Source of the DNA: Bordetella parapertussis
GTDB taxonomy: Bacteria > Pseudomonadota > Gammaproteobacteria > Burkholderiales > Burkholderiaceae_A
NCBI GenBank assembly: GCA_945901825.1
Contig: CAMDMC010000007.1
Coordinates: forward strand, 14,352 to 78,351
Length of the DNA: 64,000 nt
Reading direction: 5' to 3'
The notes beneath the pieces were generated by a model that searched no databases, was not told where the DNA came from, and was given only the letters and a program-made list of their open reading frames with translations. The translations under genes were made by a program, and so were the position numbers. Shown in pieces: positions 29,593 through 40,267 of this stretch; positions within the stretch are counted from its first letter, which is position 1; every line of letters starts with the position of its first letter.

Positions 29593-30147
29593 ATGCCACG
29601 ATCCACCCCCACCCGACCTCCCGCACTTGCGATTCTCACCACCGGAGGCACCTTTGAGAAGCGCTACCTTGACGCCCTTGGAGAGCTAGGCTTTGCTGGA
29701 AGTTGCCTAGAAACGCTGACAAGAAATGCAAGACTTGCCCAACAACCCCGCATTGAGCAGGTCATGCTTCTTGACAGCCTTCTGATGGGCGACAAAGAAC
29801 GCGACGTCATTGTGAATCGCATCCTCAAAGCAAAAGAGCGCCACCTGGTGATTATTCACGGTACCGACACCATGACTACGACAGCGCTAGCCATAAAAAG
29901 CCGCCTTGACAAAGAACTTAAGAAAACCGTTGTGCTCACTGGTGCTATGGTGCCCGTGGCCCACCAGGATTCCGATGGCTTTTTTAACCTCGGCCTTGCT
30001 GTAGCCGCCTGCCAGCTTGCAAAGCCAGGGGTTTACATTGCAATGTCTGGGCGTATCTACGAGGCCGGTTCGGTTAAAAAAGACCGTCGAAAGAAGTTAT
30101 TTCTTCCAACCAGCTCGCCCCAGCCCAGAGCCTCTGCCAAATCCTAA
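29593..30147 (+). CDS. single-domain asparaginase-like protein
   Basis: A 184-residue protein that matches only the N-terminal domain of type I/II L-asparaginases, which are usually about 330 residues. Catalytic positions are present: Thr20 in TTGGTFEK, Thr91-Asp92 in HGTDTM, and a lysine at about 162-163 in GSVKKD. The loop TGAMVP...SDGFFN also matches. The C-terminal domain, which helps form the dimer active site in full-length enzymes, is missing, and the protein ends in a basic, proline-rich tail. One-domain forms are known in proteobacteria, but their substrate is unclear to me. It is downstream of pdxA and converges on mnmE. Confidence 0.75.
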   Translation: MPRSTPTRPPALAILTTGGTFEKRYLDALGELGFAGSCLETLTRNARLAQQPRIEQVMLLDSLLMGDKERDVIVNRILKAKERHLVIIHGTDTMTTTALAIKSRLDKELKKTVVLTGAMVPVAHQDSDGFFNLGLAVAACQLAKPGVYIAMSGRIYEAGSVKKDRRKKLFLPTSSPQPRASAKS

Positions 30148-30161
30148 CCGTCCTCAGACCC

Positions 30162-31538
30162 CTACTTCCCTATACAGAACCGACTGAAAATATCTCCCAA
30201 CAAGTCGTCGCTGGTCCGACGACCCAGAATTTCACCCAATAAGTCTTGTGCAAGTCGAAGATGCTCGGCCAAAAGCTCTAAAGAGTCGAGCCGAGTATGC
30301 TCCTGCGCCTCAATAAGCTGAGCCTTCACACGATTGAGGGCATCAAGATGCCTCTGTCGAGCCGCAAAAAGACTTCCGCCCTCGGCCTGGTCTGTGGAAA
30401 CAAACGAAATAATCGCCCGCCCTAAAACATCAAGCCCCTTGCCCGTCCGGGCGGAAACAAAAAACGTTGGCGGCTCTCTGTCCTCAGAACTCGCGCGGGC
30501 CTCGGGAATGAGATCCACCTTATTGACAATTCTCCAGACCTTGACCCCGACAGGTGCGTTTTGAAGGCATTGACGAAACAACGCCTCATTCTCACTCCCT
30601 CTTGCCTGAACATCTTCCACAAAAAGAACAAGGTCTGCCACCTTTAGCGATTGCCAGGTTCGCTCAATGCCTAACCGCTCCACGGGCTCTTGCGCATCCC
30701 GAAGCCCGGCGGTATCAGTGAGAAGAAAATGCACGCCCTGCACTAACACCTCTTCGGTCAATCGGTCCCGAGTCGTTCCCGGTTGATCCGACACAATTGC
30801 CACCTCGTCATGACTCAAAGCATTCATTAGTGAGGACTTGCCAGCATTGGGGCTTCCCAAAAGAACAACTCGACAACCTTCCTTTAATCGCAGCCCTGAG
30901 CCCACCGACTCAAGAACCTCATCGACAGCCCGTCGGATCACGGCCATACGCTGGTTAAGGCTTTGTCCCAGTTCGAGGCCGTCAATCTCCTCGTCCGAAA
31001 AATCCAGGTGGGCCTCCACGAGCACGCGAAAGTCGATAAGCTGAGCCTGCAAATGGTGAATGGTTTTACTAAAAAGGCCCGATAAGGAACGCACCGCCGC
31101 CCTCAGGCTCCTGGACGATTGAGCCTCAATAATGTCGGCCACGGCCTCGGCCTGCACCAGGTCAAGACGATCATTGAGAAAGGCCCGTTGTGTGAACTCA
31201 CCCGGCTCGGCAAGCCGTATTGGATTGGCCGAGCAGGAAAAACTCAGACAGGCTTGAAGCACCGCACGCGGGGCAGCTCGACCCCCATGGCCCTGAAGCT
31301 CCAGGCTGTCTTCGCCCGTAAACGAACGTGGCCCGCGAAAAAAAAGGGCAAGCCCCTCATCAAGCGGCTCACCCTTGGGTGACAGGAAGACTGAAAAGAC
31401 TGCACGACGTTCAGCCAAATGCTTACCAGTAAGTTTCTGACCAAGCCAATACGACGACGGACCCGAAACTCTTACGATACCAATTGCCCCCATACCCTCC
31501 CCCGTTGCTATTGCAACGATGGTGTCCTTAGGTGGCAT
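30162..31538 (-). CDS. mnmE: tRNA modification GTPase MnmE (TrmE)
   Basis: MnmE is the GTPase partner of MnmG in wobble-uridine modification. It is 458 residues from the ATG at 31538, which gives MPPKDTIVAIATGEGMGAIG. The N-terminal folate-binding domain contains SFTGEDSLELQGHGG; the inserted G domain has Walker A GSPNAGKSSLMNAL, DTAGLRDAQEPVE and NKVD; and the C-terminus is the invariant CIGK. It overlaps the yidC stop by 11 bases. Confidence 0.95.
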   Translation of the reverse strand: MPPKDTIVAIATGEGMGAIGIVRVSGPSSYWLGQKLTGKHLAERRAVFSVFLSPKGEPLDEGLALFFRGPRSFTGEDSLELQGHGGRAAPRAVLQACLSFSCSANPIRLAEPGEFTQRAFLNDRLDLVQAEAVADIIEAQSSRSLRAAVRSLSGLFSKTIHHLQAQLIDFRVLVEAHLDFSDEEIDGLELGQSLNQRMAVIRRAVDEVLESVGSGLRLKEGCRVVLLGSPNAGKSSLMNALSHDEVAIVSDQPGTTRDRLTEEVLVQGVHFLLTDTAGLRDAQEPVERLGIERTWQSLKVADLVLFVEDVQARGSENEALFRQCLQNAPVGVKVWRIVNKVDLIPEARASSEDREPPTFFVSARTGKGLDVLGRAIISFVSTDQAEGGSLFAARQRHLDALNRVKAQLIEAQEHTRLDSLELLAEHLRLAQDLLGEILGRRTSDDLLGDIFSRFCIGK

Positions 31539-33231
31539 TAAACCTCTTGGTAATAACCCACTGTTGTGCAATCGACACCAGGTTGTTCACAAGCCAGTAC
31601 AGCACAAGGCCGGCAGGAAAAAAGAAAAAGAAGACAGAAAAAATAAGCGGCATAAACATCATTACCTTGGCCTGCACCGGATCGGGGGGTGGCGGGTTAA
31701 GCTTGGTCTGGATAAACATGGTTATAGCCATAACGACAGGCAAGATGTAAAAGGGGTCCGGGTGCGATAAGTCGTTAATCCATAAAATCCAAGGCGCATT
31801 GCGCATCTCCACGCTGGCAAGCAGCACCCAGTAGAGCGCAATAAACACGGGAATCTGGATAAGAATAGGTAGGCAACCGCCTAAAGGGTTGATCTTTTCA
31901 TTTTTATAGAGCTCCATCATGGCCTGGTTCATCTTGGCCTTATCGTTGATGTAGCGCTCACGAATCTGCACAAGCCGGGGGGACACCGCCTTCATTTTCG
32001 CCATTGACTTGTAGCTTGCGGCTGACAGCGGGTAGAAAATGAGCTTAATGATGAGGGTTAGCAAGACAATCGCCCAGCCCCAGTTGTTGACAAGCTTATG
32101 TAGCTGCTCCAAAAGCCAGTAAATGGGCTTGGCCAAGAACGTAAGCCAGCCATAATCCACCACCAAGTCAAGGCCAGGGGCAAGTGCTTCAAGCACCCGT
32201 TGCTCTTGGGGCCCCACATACAGAACCGCCTCATGGGTCTGTTGTGCACCCGGAGCAATGGTTTGAATGGGCTGAATCATGCCCACCGCAAAAAGCCCTT
32301 CACCCACCTTTCGAGAGAAAAACTCTCGTACGCGGTCATTGCCAAGCACCCAAGCCGAAACAAAGTAATGCTGAATAAAACCAACCCAACCATCGGACGC
32401 CGTCTTTACATGGGACTGGTTGGTCTTCTCAATCTCAGAAAAGGTGACCTTCTGGAACTTGCCCTGATCGGTGTAAAGCGCCGGTCCGGTAAAAGTCATA
32501 TAAAGCGAGCTCTCCCCTGGAGGTGCGCGATCATTTCGAAGAAGCTGGTAATAGATGGACGGTGTAATAGCATCGGCACCCGTATTCACAATGGTGTGAA
32601 CAACCTTAACTTGATGGCCTGTTTCACTTAATGAGATAGCCTTAAGCAGCTTGACCCCGCCCGACTCCGCAACCAGCCGAAGCTCCCGCTCTGGGTTTTG
32701 ACCCCCCTGAAGAGGAAGTCGCTCAAAGACAATCGTATGGTTAGGCGGACTAACACCCCCCGCAGTTGCAAAGACCAGCCCTGTCTGCGCCTCATACCGC
32801 GAGTCCACACTATCATCAAAGAGACGAACGAACCCACCCGAGTAGTCGTTGGACTGCTGCGAAAGCAGCGTGGCCTTCACGATACGACCGCCGACGGAGT
32901 CAATAACGAGTTCCAGATCACGGTTTTTAATAACAATCCGATCACCAGCGGAGACCGCAGCACTGGACGCAATCGACGAATCTGTTGGGGCAAGCCCAAT
33001 CGCCTGCTCGGGCCTTAGAGACGGTTGCGGAATGGTTGCATCGGTTGCTGAAGATGGTGGCGACGTCCCCGCGCCACCGGAGAGCGGCAGCCCCGCAGCG
33101 GGTTGGGCCGTGGATGACACATGCGTTGAAACGGTCGGCCCACCGGTGGCCGACTGCCGCATCCAAGCATCCCAGAGCAGAAACAAAGAAACCATAAAAA
33201 CAACTAACAAAATTGATCGACGCGTATCCAT
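31528..33231 (-). CDS. yidC: membrane protein insertase YidC
   Basis: YidC inserts and folds inner-membrane proteins, alone or with SecYEG; Fo subunits a and c of the ATP synthase are known clients in other bacteria. It is 567 residues from the ATG at 33231. The first membrane helix (SILLVVFMVSLFLLWDAWM) is followed by the large periplasmic domain (about 60-340) and the conserved five-helix core, with INPLGGCLPILIQIPVFIALYWVL and YILPVVMAITMFIQ. It lies 7 bases after yidD. Confidence 0.96.
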   Translation of the reverse strand: MDTRRSILLVVFMVSLFLLWDAWMRQSATGGPTVSTHVSSTAQPAAGLPLSGGAGTSPPSSATDATIPQPSLRPEQAIGLAPTDSSIASSAAVSAGDRIVIKNRDLELVIDSVGGRIVKATLLSQQSNDYSGGFVRLFDDSVDSRYEAQTGLVFATAGGVSPPNHTIVFERLPLQGGQNPERELRLVAESGGVKLLKAISLSETGHQVKVVHTIVNTGADAITPSIYYQLLRNDRAPPGESSLYMTFTGPALYTDQGKFQKVTFSEIEKTNQSHVKTASDGWVGFIQHYFVSAWVLGNDRVREFFSRKVGEGLFAVGMIQPIQTIAPGAQQTHEAVLYVGPQEQRVLEALAPGLDLVVDYGWLTFLAKPIYWLLEQLHKLVNNWGWAIVLLTLIIKLIFYPLSAASYKSMAKMKAVSPRLVQIRERYINDKAKMNQAMMELYKNEKINPLGGCLPILIQIPVFIALYWVLLASVEMRNAPWILWINDLSHPDPFYILPVVMAITMFIQTKLNPPPPDPVQAKVMMFMPLIFSVFFFFFPAGLVLYWLVNNLVSIAQQWVITKRFNAT

Positions 33232-33238
33232 AGCCAGA

Positions 33239-33478
33239 TTAACCCTTGATAACTTGTGCAGGAAACGCCGCGGGGACTGGGTCGTAACCAAAGCCCCCGC
33301 CTGGGCGACATCGGCACAAACGAGAAGCCGTTAGCCGAGTCGCTGTAAATAAACCATGCGTTTGATAGGATTCCATCGCGTAATCCGAACAGGATGGAAA
33401 AAAACGACAGCGAGGCCCAATAACGAGCCGGATTGATAACTGATAGCCTCGAATAAATAAGCAGATAAATCGGTTCAT
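33239..33478 (-). CDS. yidD: membrane protein insertion efficiency factor YidD
   Basis: A 79-residue protein with the family pattern IRGYQLSIRLVIGPRCRFFPSCSDYAMESYQTHG and the later CRCRPGGGFGYDPVP. It assists YidC-dependent insertion. The ATG at 33478 is chosen; a GTG eight codons earlier overlaps rnpA. Confidence 0.9.
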   Translation of the reverse strand: MNRFICLFIRGYQLSIRLVIGPRCRFFPSCSDYAMESYQTHGLFTATRLTASRLCRCRPGGGFGYDPVPAAFPAQVIKG

Positions 33479-33482
33479 GAGG

Positions 33483-33830
33483 CTACTGAACAGCCCTCTC
33501 ACAAAAAACCAACGCTTTTAAGTCAAGATAAGTCTGCCTTCTGGTTTCGAAGGCGATGCCAGCGCACTTTTGCGTAACGCGAAAAAGGTAAGCACCGCCG
33601 GCGTTCTTATCCTGATTACTTATCTGTCGCACCATTTCATTCAACCAACGCCGGATGAGGTTTCGGTCAACCGCTCGCCTCACCAACCGTTTGGGAATAA
33701 TAAAACCCACAAAGACTGGACCAGGACCCGTTTTTTGAAAGTGAAGGTGAGCCCAAGCACCCCTTCGAACTGGCCTCGACTGCAACAGCCCCTTAAATCC
33801 TGGGCCCTTCGAAAGTGGTAACAGCCCCAA
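33483..33830 (-). CDS. rnpA: ribonuclease P protein component RnpA
   Basis: RnpA is the small protein subunit that helps the RNase P RNA trim tRNA 5' leaders. It is 115 residues from a TTG start. The family signature is visible as GFIIPKRLVRRAVDRNLIRRWLNEMVR, and the N-terminal F-x-x-x-x aromatic region is shortened and reads PGFKGLLQS. It lies 17 bases after rpmH. Confidence 0.88.
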   Translation of the reverse strand: MGLLPLSKGPGFKGLLQSRPVRRGAWAHLHFQKTGPGPVFVGFIIPKRLVRRAVDRNLIRRWLNEMVRQISNQDKNAGGAYLFRVTQKCAGIAFETRRQTYLDLKALVFCERAVQ

Positions 33831-33847
33831 GAACCTTACCTAGGAAC

Positions 33848-33982
33848 TTAAACCGCTAAACGATGACGCCCTTTTGCCCGACGTGCTCGAATAACTGCCC
33901 GACCACCACGCGTTTTCATACGAACTAAAAACCCGTGGGTACGTTTCCGACGAACCACCGAAGGCTGATACGTGCGCTTCAT
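33848..33982 (-). CDS. rpmH: 50S ribosomal protein L34
   Basis: A 44-residue, highly basic protein starting [18 protein letters not shown] and ending GRHRLAV, an almost canonical L34. Its stop TAA is at 33848-33850. It starts the leftward rpmH-rnpA-yidD-yidC-mnmE block that faces dnaA. Confidence 0.97.
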   Translation of the reverse strand: MKRTYQPSVVRRKRTHGFLVRMKTRGGRAVIRARRAKGRHRLAV

Positions 33983-34017
33983 GGGACACACTCCTGTTTT
34001 GATAAGAAAAGCTCTCT

Positions 34018-34046
34018 ATCTTAGCACTTCATAGCCTTTTGATCAA
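34018..34046 (-). promoter_or_regulatory. predicted promoter for rpmH
   Basis: On the minus strand, TTGATC (-35) and TAAGAT (-10) are separated by exactly 17 bases. Each matches the consensus at four of six bases. The -10 is about 36 bases upstream of the rpmH start codon. The -35 lies in the palindrome TTTTGATCAAAA at 34037-34048. Confidence 0.5.
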
Positions 34047-34076
34047 AAACCACCAGGACGTAAGTGAGCACAAACA

Positions 34077-34085
34077 TGTGGATAA
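34077..34085 (-). promoter_or_regulatory. DnaA box upstream of dnaA
   Basis: TGTGGATAA, the reverse complement of the consensus TTATCCACA. It lies 28 bases before the dnaA ATG and could mediate autoregulation of dnaA or belong to the origin. Confidence 0.75.
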
Positions 34086-34112
34086 CTTTCTCTTACGGGG
34101 TACACTTTGCCG

Positions 34113-35576
34113 ATGCCACTAACGACCCTTCCTCTAACAAACAACGCAAATGACGCGGCTGCTCTTAACCTTGCAGCAAGCCAATTCTGGAAAGCTTTCA
34201 AAGAAGAGTCAAAGGCTACAACCGCGCCACTTCAGTTTGCTACCTGGATCCAGCCCCTTGAGTTTCGTACCCTCGAAAAGATCGATGTAAGTAAACACAA
34301 ACTCATAATTGAAGCACCAAACCGGTTTAAATTGTCCTGGGCCATTGAAAACATACTGCCTTCTCTGGAAGACTGGTGGGCGACCAACACACCCATCACC
34401 GCCACCATCGAAATTTGCCTACCTTTAACCGAGCAAACAAGCCGAGCAAACGGATTTACGACGGACACGAATCAGCAACCTCAGGCCGCGCACACTCTCG
34501 AGCCTTCCGAGAACCCCCTAACCCCAAGCCTTGCGATGTCCGGGCGCCCAATTGCCGATACCCGACTTAACCCCGCATGGACCTTCGATGCCTTCGTACC
34601 CGGCAAGGCCAATCAACTGGCGCGGGCCGCGGCTCTACAAGTTGCTGAGAATCCCGGCCGTGGTTACAACCCGCTTTTCCTTTACGGCGGAGTTGGTCTG
34701 GGAAAAAGCCACCTCATCCATTCAATTGGCAACAGCATTATTCAACGCAATCCGAAAGCCCAGGTTCGTTACATCCATGCAGAAACCTACGTTTCTGACG
34801 TCGTCAAGGCCTATCAGAGAAAGTCCTTTGACGATTTTAAGAAATACTATTACTCGCTCGATCTGCTACTGGTTGACGACATTCAGTTCTTCGCCGGAAA
34901 AAGTCGCACCCAGGAAGAGTTCTTCTACGCTTTTGAAAAATTCATCGCCGATCAAAAACAGCTCATCATTACTTCCGACACCTACCCAACCGAACTCAAC
35001 GGTATCGACATGCGACTTGTCAGCCGCTTTAGCTCCGGCCTCACGGTGGCTATTGAACCGCCCGAGATTGAAATGCGCGTTGCCATACTAATAAAGAAAT
35101 CAACCGATGTTGGCTACCCCCTTAAAGAAGAAGAGGCTTTTTTTGTCGCGAAACACTTGAAATCGAATGTCAGGGAACTCGAAGGTGCCCTTCGAAAGAT
35201 TATTGCCTTTTGTGACTTCCATCAAACCAGACCGAGCCTTGCCAGCGTTAAAGAATCACTTAAAGATATCTTATTACTACAAAAAACCTCGGTCTCCGTT
35301 GAAACCATCCAAAAATATGTCGCAGACTTTTACAAGCTAAAAATAGCCGATATGTACAGCAAGAAAAGACCTGCCTCCATTGCTTTGCCACGGCAAATCG
35401 CAATGTACCTATCGAAGGAATTAACCCAAAAAAGCCTGCCTGAAATTGGGGAACTGTTTGGCGGACGCGACCACACCACTGTTCTACACGCAGTCAGAAA
35501 AATCACAGAAAGCCGAATCAAAAACGCCGATCTAAACCGCGACCTGCACTTACTTGAACAACAAATAAGGTCATGA
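34113..35576 (+). CDS. dnaA: chromosomal replication initiator DnaA
   Basis: DnaA binds DnaA boxes at oriC and melts DNA to start replication. It is 487 residues from the ATG at 34113, with an in-frame TTG two codons earlier. Domain I (about 20-95) is followed by a variable linker with many Gln and Thr; the AAA+ domain has Walker [11 protein letters not shown] (192-201), Walker [11 protein letters not shown] and arginine-finger region; domain IV ends with the signature [15 protein letters not shown]. It is the first of three origin genes on the plus strand. Confidence 0.97.
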   Translation: MPLTTLPLTNNANDAAALNLAASQFWKAFKEESKATTAPLQFATWIQPLEFRTLEKIDVSKHKLIIEAPNRFKLSWAIENILPSLEDWWATNTPITATIEICLPLTEQTSRANGFTTDTNQQPQAAHTLEPSENPLTPSLAMSGRPIADTRLNPAWTFDAFVPGKANQLARAAALQVAENPGRGYNPLFLYGGVGLGKSHLIHSIGNSIIQRNPKAQVRYIHAETYVSDVVKAYQRKSFDDFKKYYYSLDLLLVDDIQFFAGKSRTQEEFFYAFEKFIADQKQLIITSDTYPTELNGIDMRLVSRFSSGLTVAIEPPEIEMRVAILIKKSTDVGYPLKEEEAFFVAKHLKSNVRELEGALRKIIAFCDFHQTRPSLASVKESLKDILLLQKTSVSVETIQKYVADFYKLKIADMYSKKRPASIALPRQIAMYLSKELTQKSLPEIGELFGGRDHTTVLHAVRKITESRIKNADLNRDLHLLEQQIRS

Positions 35577-35579
35577 CCC

Positions 35580-35588
35580 TGTGGATAC
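35580..35588 (-). promoter_or_regulatory. DnaA-box-like site after dnaA
   Basis: TGTGGATAC, one base from a perfect DnaA box read on the minus strand. It begins 4 bases past the dnaA stop, in the 159-bp dnaA-dnaN gap. Confidence 0.6.
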
Positions 35589-35627
35589 CAACAGCCCCTC
35601 CTTCAAAAATAGCGACTCACGAACAAG

Positions 35628-35636
35628 TTATCCACA
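35628..35636 (+). promoter_or_regulatory. DnaA box in dnaA-dnaN gap
   Basis: TTATCCACA, a perfect consensus DnaA box, in opposite orientation to the site at 35580 and 48 bases from it, start to start. The following 100 bases up to dnaN are AT-rich in part and contain no other exact box. Confidence 0.8.
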
Positions 35637-35735
35637 GGCTCAAACGACCCGCACTCATCAAAATGATTTTCGAACCATAGACTTACGTCAGTTACCCCCA
35701 CTTCCACTCTTCCTTATTACTACTAAGGAACTTAT

Positions 35736-36857
35736 ATGATTCTATTAAAAGCAACAAGAGATGTCCTACTCAAACCCATTCAACAGATTGCCGGAATCGT
35801 AGAACGACGGCATACCTTGCCCATCCTGTCAAACATCCTTATTCAGAAAAAGGGTTCTTTAATTTCATTTATCGCTACAGATATTGAAATTCAAATAAGC
35901 GCTGCATTAAATAATGATACCTCTGTTGAAGAAACATCATTAACCGTTTCTGCCCGAAAATTTTTAGATATTTTACGCGCTCTACCAACTAACGATGAAT
36001 TAACGTTGAGTATTCAAGCGAACAATCGGCTTGTTATACAACAAGGAAGAACGAAGTTTTCTTTACAAACACTTAGCGCTGAAGAGTTTCCAACCATCCT
36101 AGCCCAGGCAGAAGTAAAGAGACATCTTAAGATTACAGAACACCAGTTGAAAAACGTAATTAATCTCACTGCTTTTGCGATGGCTCAACAAGATATTCGA
36201 TATTATTTAAATGGCATGTTGTTTGTATTCGAACCAGGTCTAATGCGCAGTGTCACAACCGACGGTCATCGGCTTGCCTATGCCCAGTGCGCTTTAACGT
36301 CGCACGACGAGCAAACGACCGAATCAAGCGAAGTCATAATTCCTCGAAAAGCAATTAATGAACTGCAAAAAATACTTGACGATACTGAGAATGAAATTGA
36401 TATTTATGTTGGTGCGAATCAAGTAAGCTTTAGTTTTAGAAATATAAATATAATCTCAAAACTAATAGAGGGTAAATTCCCTGATTATCAGCGAGTTGTG
36501 CCCACTAAGCATTCTAAGCATTTCATAATCGGCCGTGAGCTCCTAGCTGGAGCATTGCAAAGGGCCGCTATTTTGACAACGGATAAATTCAAAGGAGTTC
36601 GGGTTATTCTCTCCACCGATCAATTACGTATATCTTCAACCAATGCCGAACAAGAAGAGGCCCAGGAAGACTTAGCAGTAACCTACAGCGGCGAGCCACT
36701 CGATATTGGTTTTAACGTTCAATACCTTATTGATGTTCTAACGAACATCAAGGTAAACGACATTAAGTTATCTTTAGAGGACCAGAATTCCAGTGCGCTT
36801 GTCTCAGCCGATGCGATAGAAAATTATCGGTATGTTGTCATGCCCATGCGTATTTAA
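35736..36857 (+). CDS. dnaN: DNA polymerase III subunit beta (sliding clamp)
   Basis: DnaN is the ring that holds polymerase III on DNA, 373 residues long. It begins MILLKATRDVLLKPIQQIAGIVERRHTLPILSNIL, and ends with YRYVVMPMRI, the usual C-terminal MPMR motif. An AAGGAAC ribosome-binding sequence stands about 8 bases upstream. Base composition is strikingly AT-rich compared with flanking genes, with many ATT, AAT and TTA codons; single 60-base stretches fall to 23-28% GC by my count. The protein is complete and shows no decay. Confidence 0.96.
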   Translation: MILLKATRDVLLKPIQQIAGIVERRHTLPILSNILIQKKGSLISFIATDIEIQISAALNNDTSVEETSLTVSARKFLDILRALPTNDELTLSIQANNRLVIQQGRTKFSLQTLSAEEFPTILAQAEVKRHLKITEHQLKNVINLTAFAMAQQDIRYYLNGMLFVFEPGLMRSVTTDGHRLAYAQCALTSHDEQTTESSEVIIPRKAINELQKILDDTENEIDIYVGANQVSFSFRNINIISKLIEGKFPDYQRVVPTKHSKHFIIGRELLAGALQRAAILTTDKFKGVRVILSTDQLRISSTNAEQEEAQEDLAVTYSGEPLDIGFNVQYLIDVLTNIKVNDIKLSLEDQNSSALVSADAIENYRYVVMPMRI

Positions 36858-39302
<2,445 letters not shown>

Positions 39303-39334
39303 AACCATTCACGTTAACGTTGTAACTTGTCGCA

Positions 39335-40258
39335 GTGGAGCCAACGCCTAGTCAGACACCTTTAACCGTTGCAATCTCATCCCGAGCCCTTTTTAACTTT
39401 GAGGAAGAGAACACGGTTTTTGAAGAGCAGAACGATAGGCATTACATGAGCCTGCAATGGGCGCGACTTAACCAACCGGCAAAGCCAGGTGTTGCATTTA
39501 ACCTGGTTAAAAAACTTTTACGTTTTAATCAAGAGGGTCAAGCCCTAACTGAAGTAGTCGTACTGTCACGCAATGATCCTGTCTCCGGCCTTCGTATTTA
39601 TCATTCCATTGCACATCATCAGTTGAAAATTGAGCGCGCGGTTTTTACACGTGGCCGGTCCCCATACAAATACCTGCATCCCTTAAAGGCTTCTTTGTTT
39701 TTGTCTGCCAATACCGATGATGTCGAGCAGGCGCTTCGGCTGGGCTGTCCGGCTGCGCATGTTTATCCGGTCGCACTTCCCGAGACGGAGTCGCAACAGG
39801 GTAACGAGCTGCGGATTGCCTTTGATGGCGATGCGGTTCTTTTCTCTGACGAGGCCGAGCGCATTTATCAAAAAGAAGGTCTAGTTGCGTTTGTCGACCA
39901 CGAGAAAAAGCATGCAGCCACGCCATTAAGCCCAGGGCCTTTCAAGCCTTTTTTAGAAGCGCTGGTCAGGCTGCGCGAAAAGGTTACTCAGACAGACCTT
40001 ACAATCCGCACAGCTTTAGTTACGGCAAGGTCTGCTCCTGCCCATGAAAGAGCTATTCGAACCTTAAAGAGTTGGAACATTGAAATCGATGAGGCCATGT
40101 TTCTTGGAGGCCTTAAAAAGACGGACTTTTTAGCTGCGTTCTCACCCGATTTTTTCTTCGATGATCAGACTCGCAACTGCCAAGACGCCTTGTCTGTGAG
40201 CCCCACCGGTCATGTGCGTTCGGGTATTACCAACGAGCCGAAGACCCCAACATCCTAG
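39335..40258 (+). CDS. 5'-nucleotidase (cytosolic cN-I-like family)
   Basis: A 307-residue protein of the 5-nucleotidase family related to eukaryotic cytosolic 5'-nucleotidase I. Visible are the N-terminal VAISSRALFNFEEEN segment, FTRGRSPYKYLHPLKASLFLSAN, and the haloacid-dehalogenase-type D-x-D motif in RIAFDGDAVLFSDEAE. It probably dephosphorylates nucleoside monophosphates. The start is a GTG, 32 bases after gyrB. It may share transcription with gyrB, but the two functions are not obviously linked. Confidence 0.85.
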   Translation: MEPTPSQTPLTVAISSRALFNFEEENTVFEEQNDRHYMSLQWARLNQPAKPGVAFNLVKKLLRFNQEGQALTEVVVLSRNDPVSGLRIYHSIAHHQLKIERAVFTRGRSPYKYLHPLKASLFLSANTDDVEQALRLGCPAAHVYPVALPETESQQGNELRIAFDGDAVLFSDEAERIYQKEGLVAFVDHEKKHAATPLSPGPFKPFLEALVRLREKVTQTDLTIRTALVTARSAPAHERAIRTLKSWNIEIDEAMFLGGLKKTDFLAAFSPDFFFDDQTRNCQDALSVSPTGHVRSGITNEPKTPTS

Positions 40259-40267
40259 TTGACCCGC

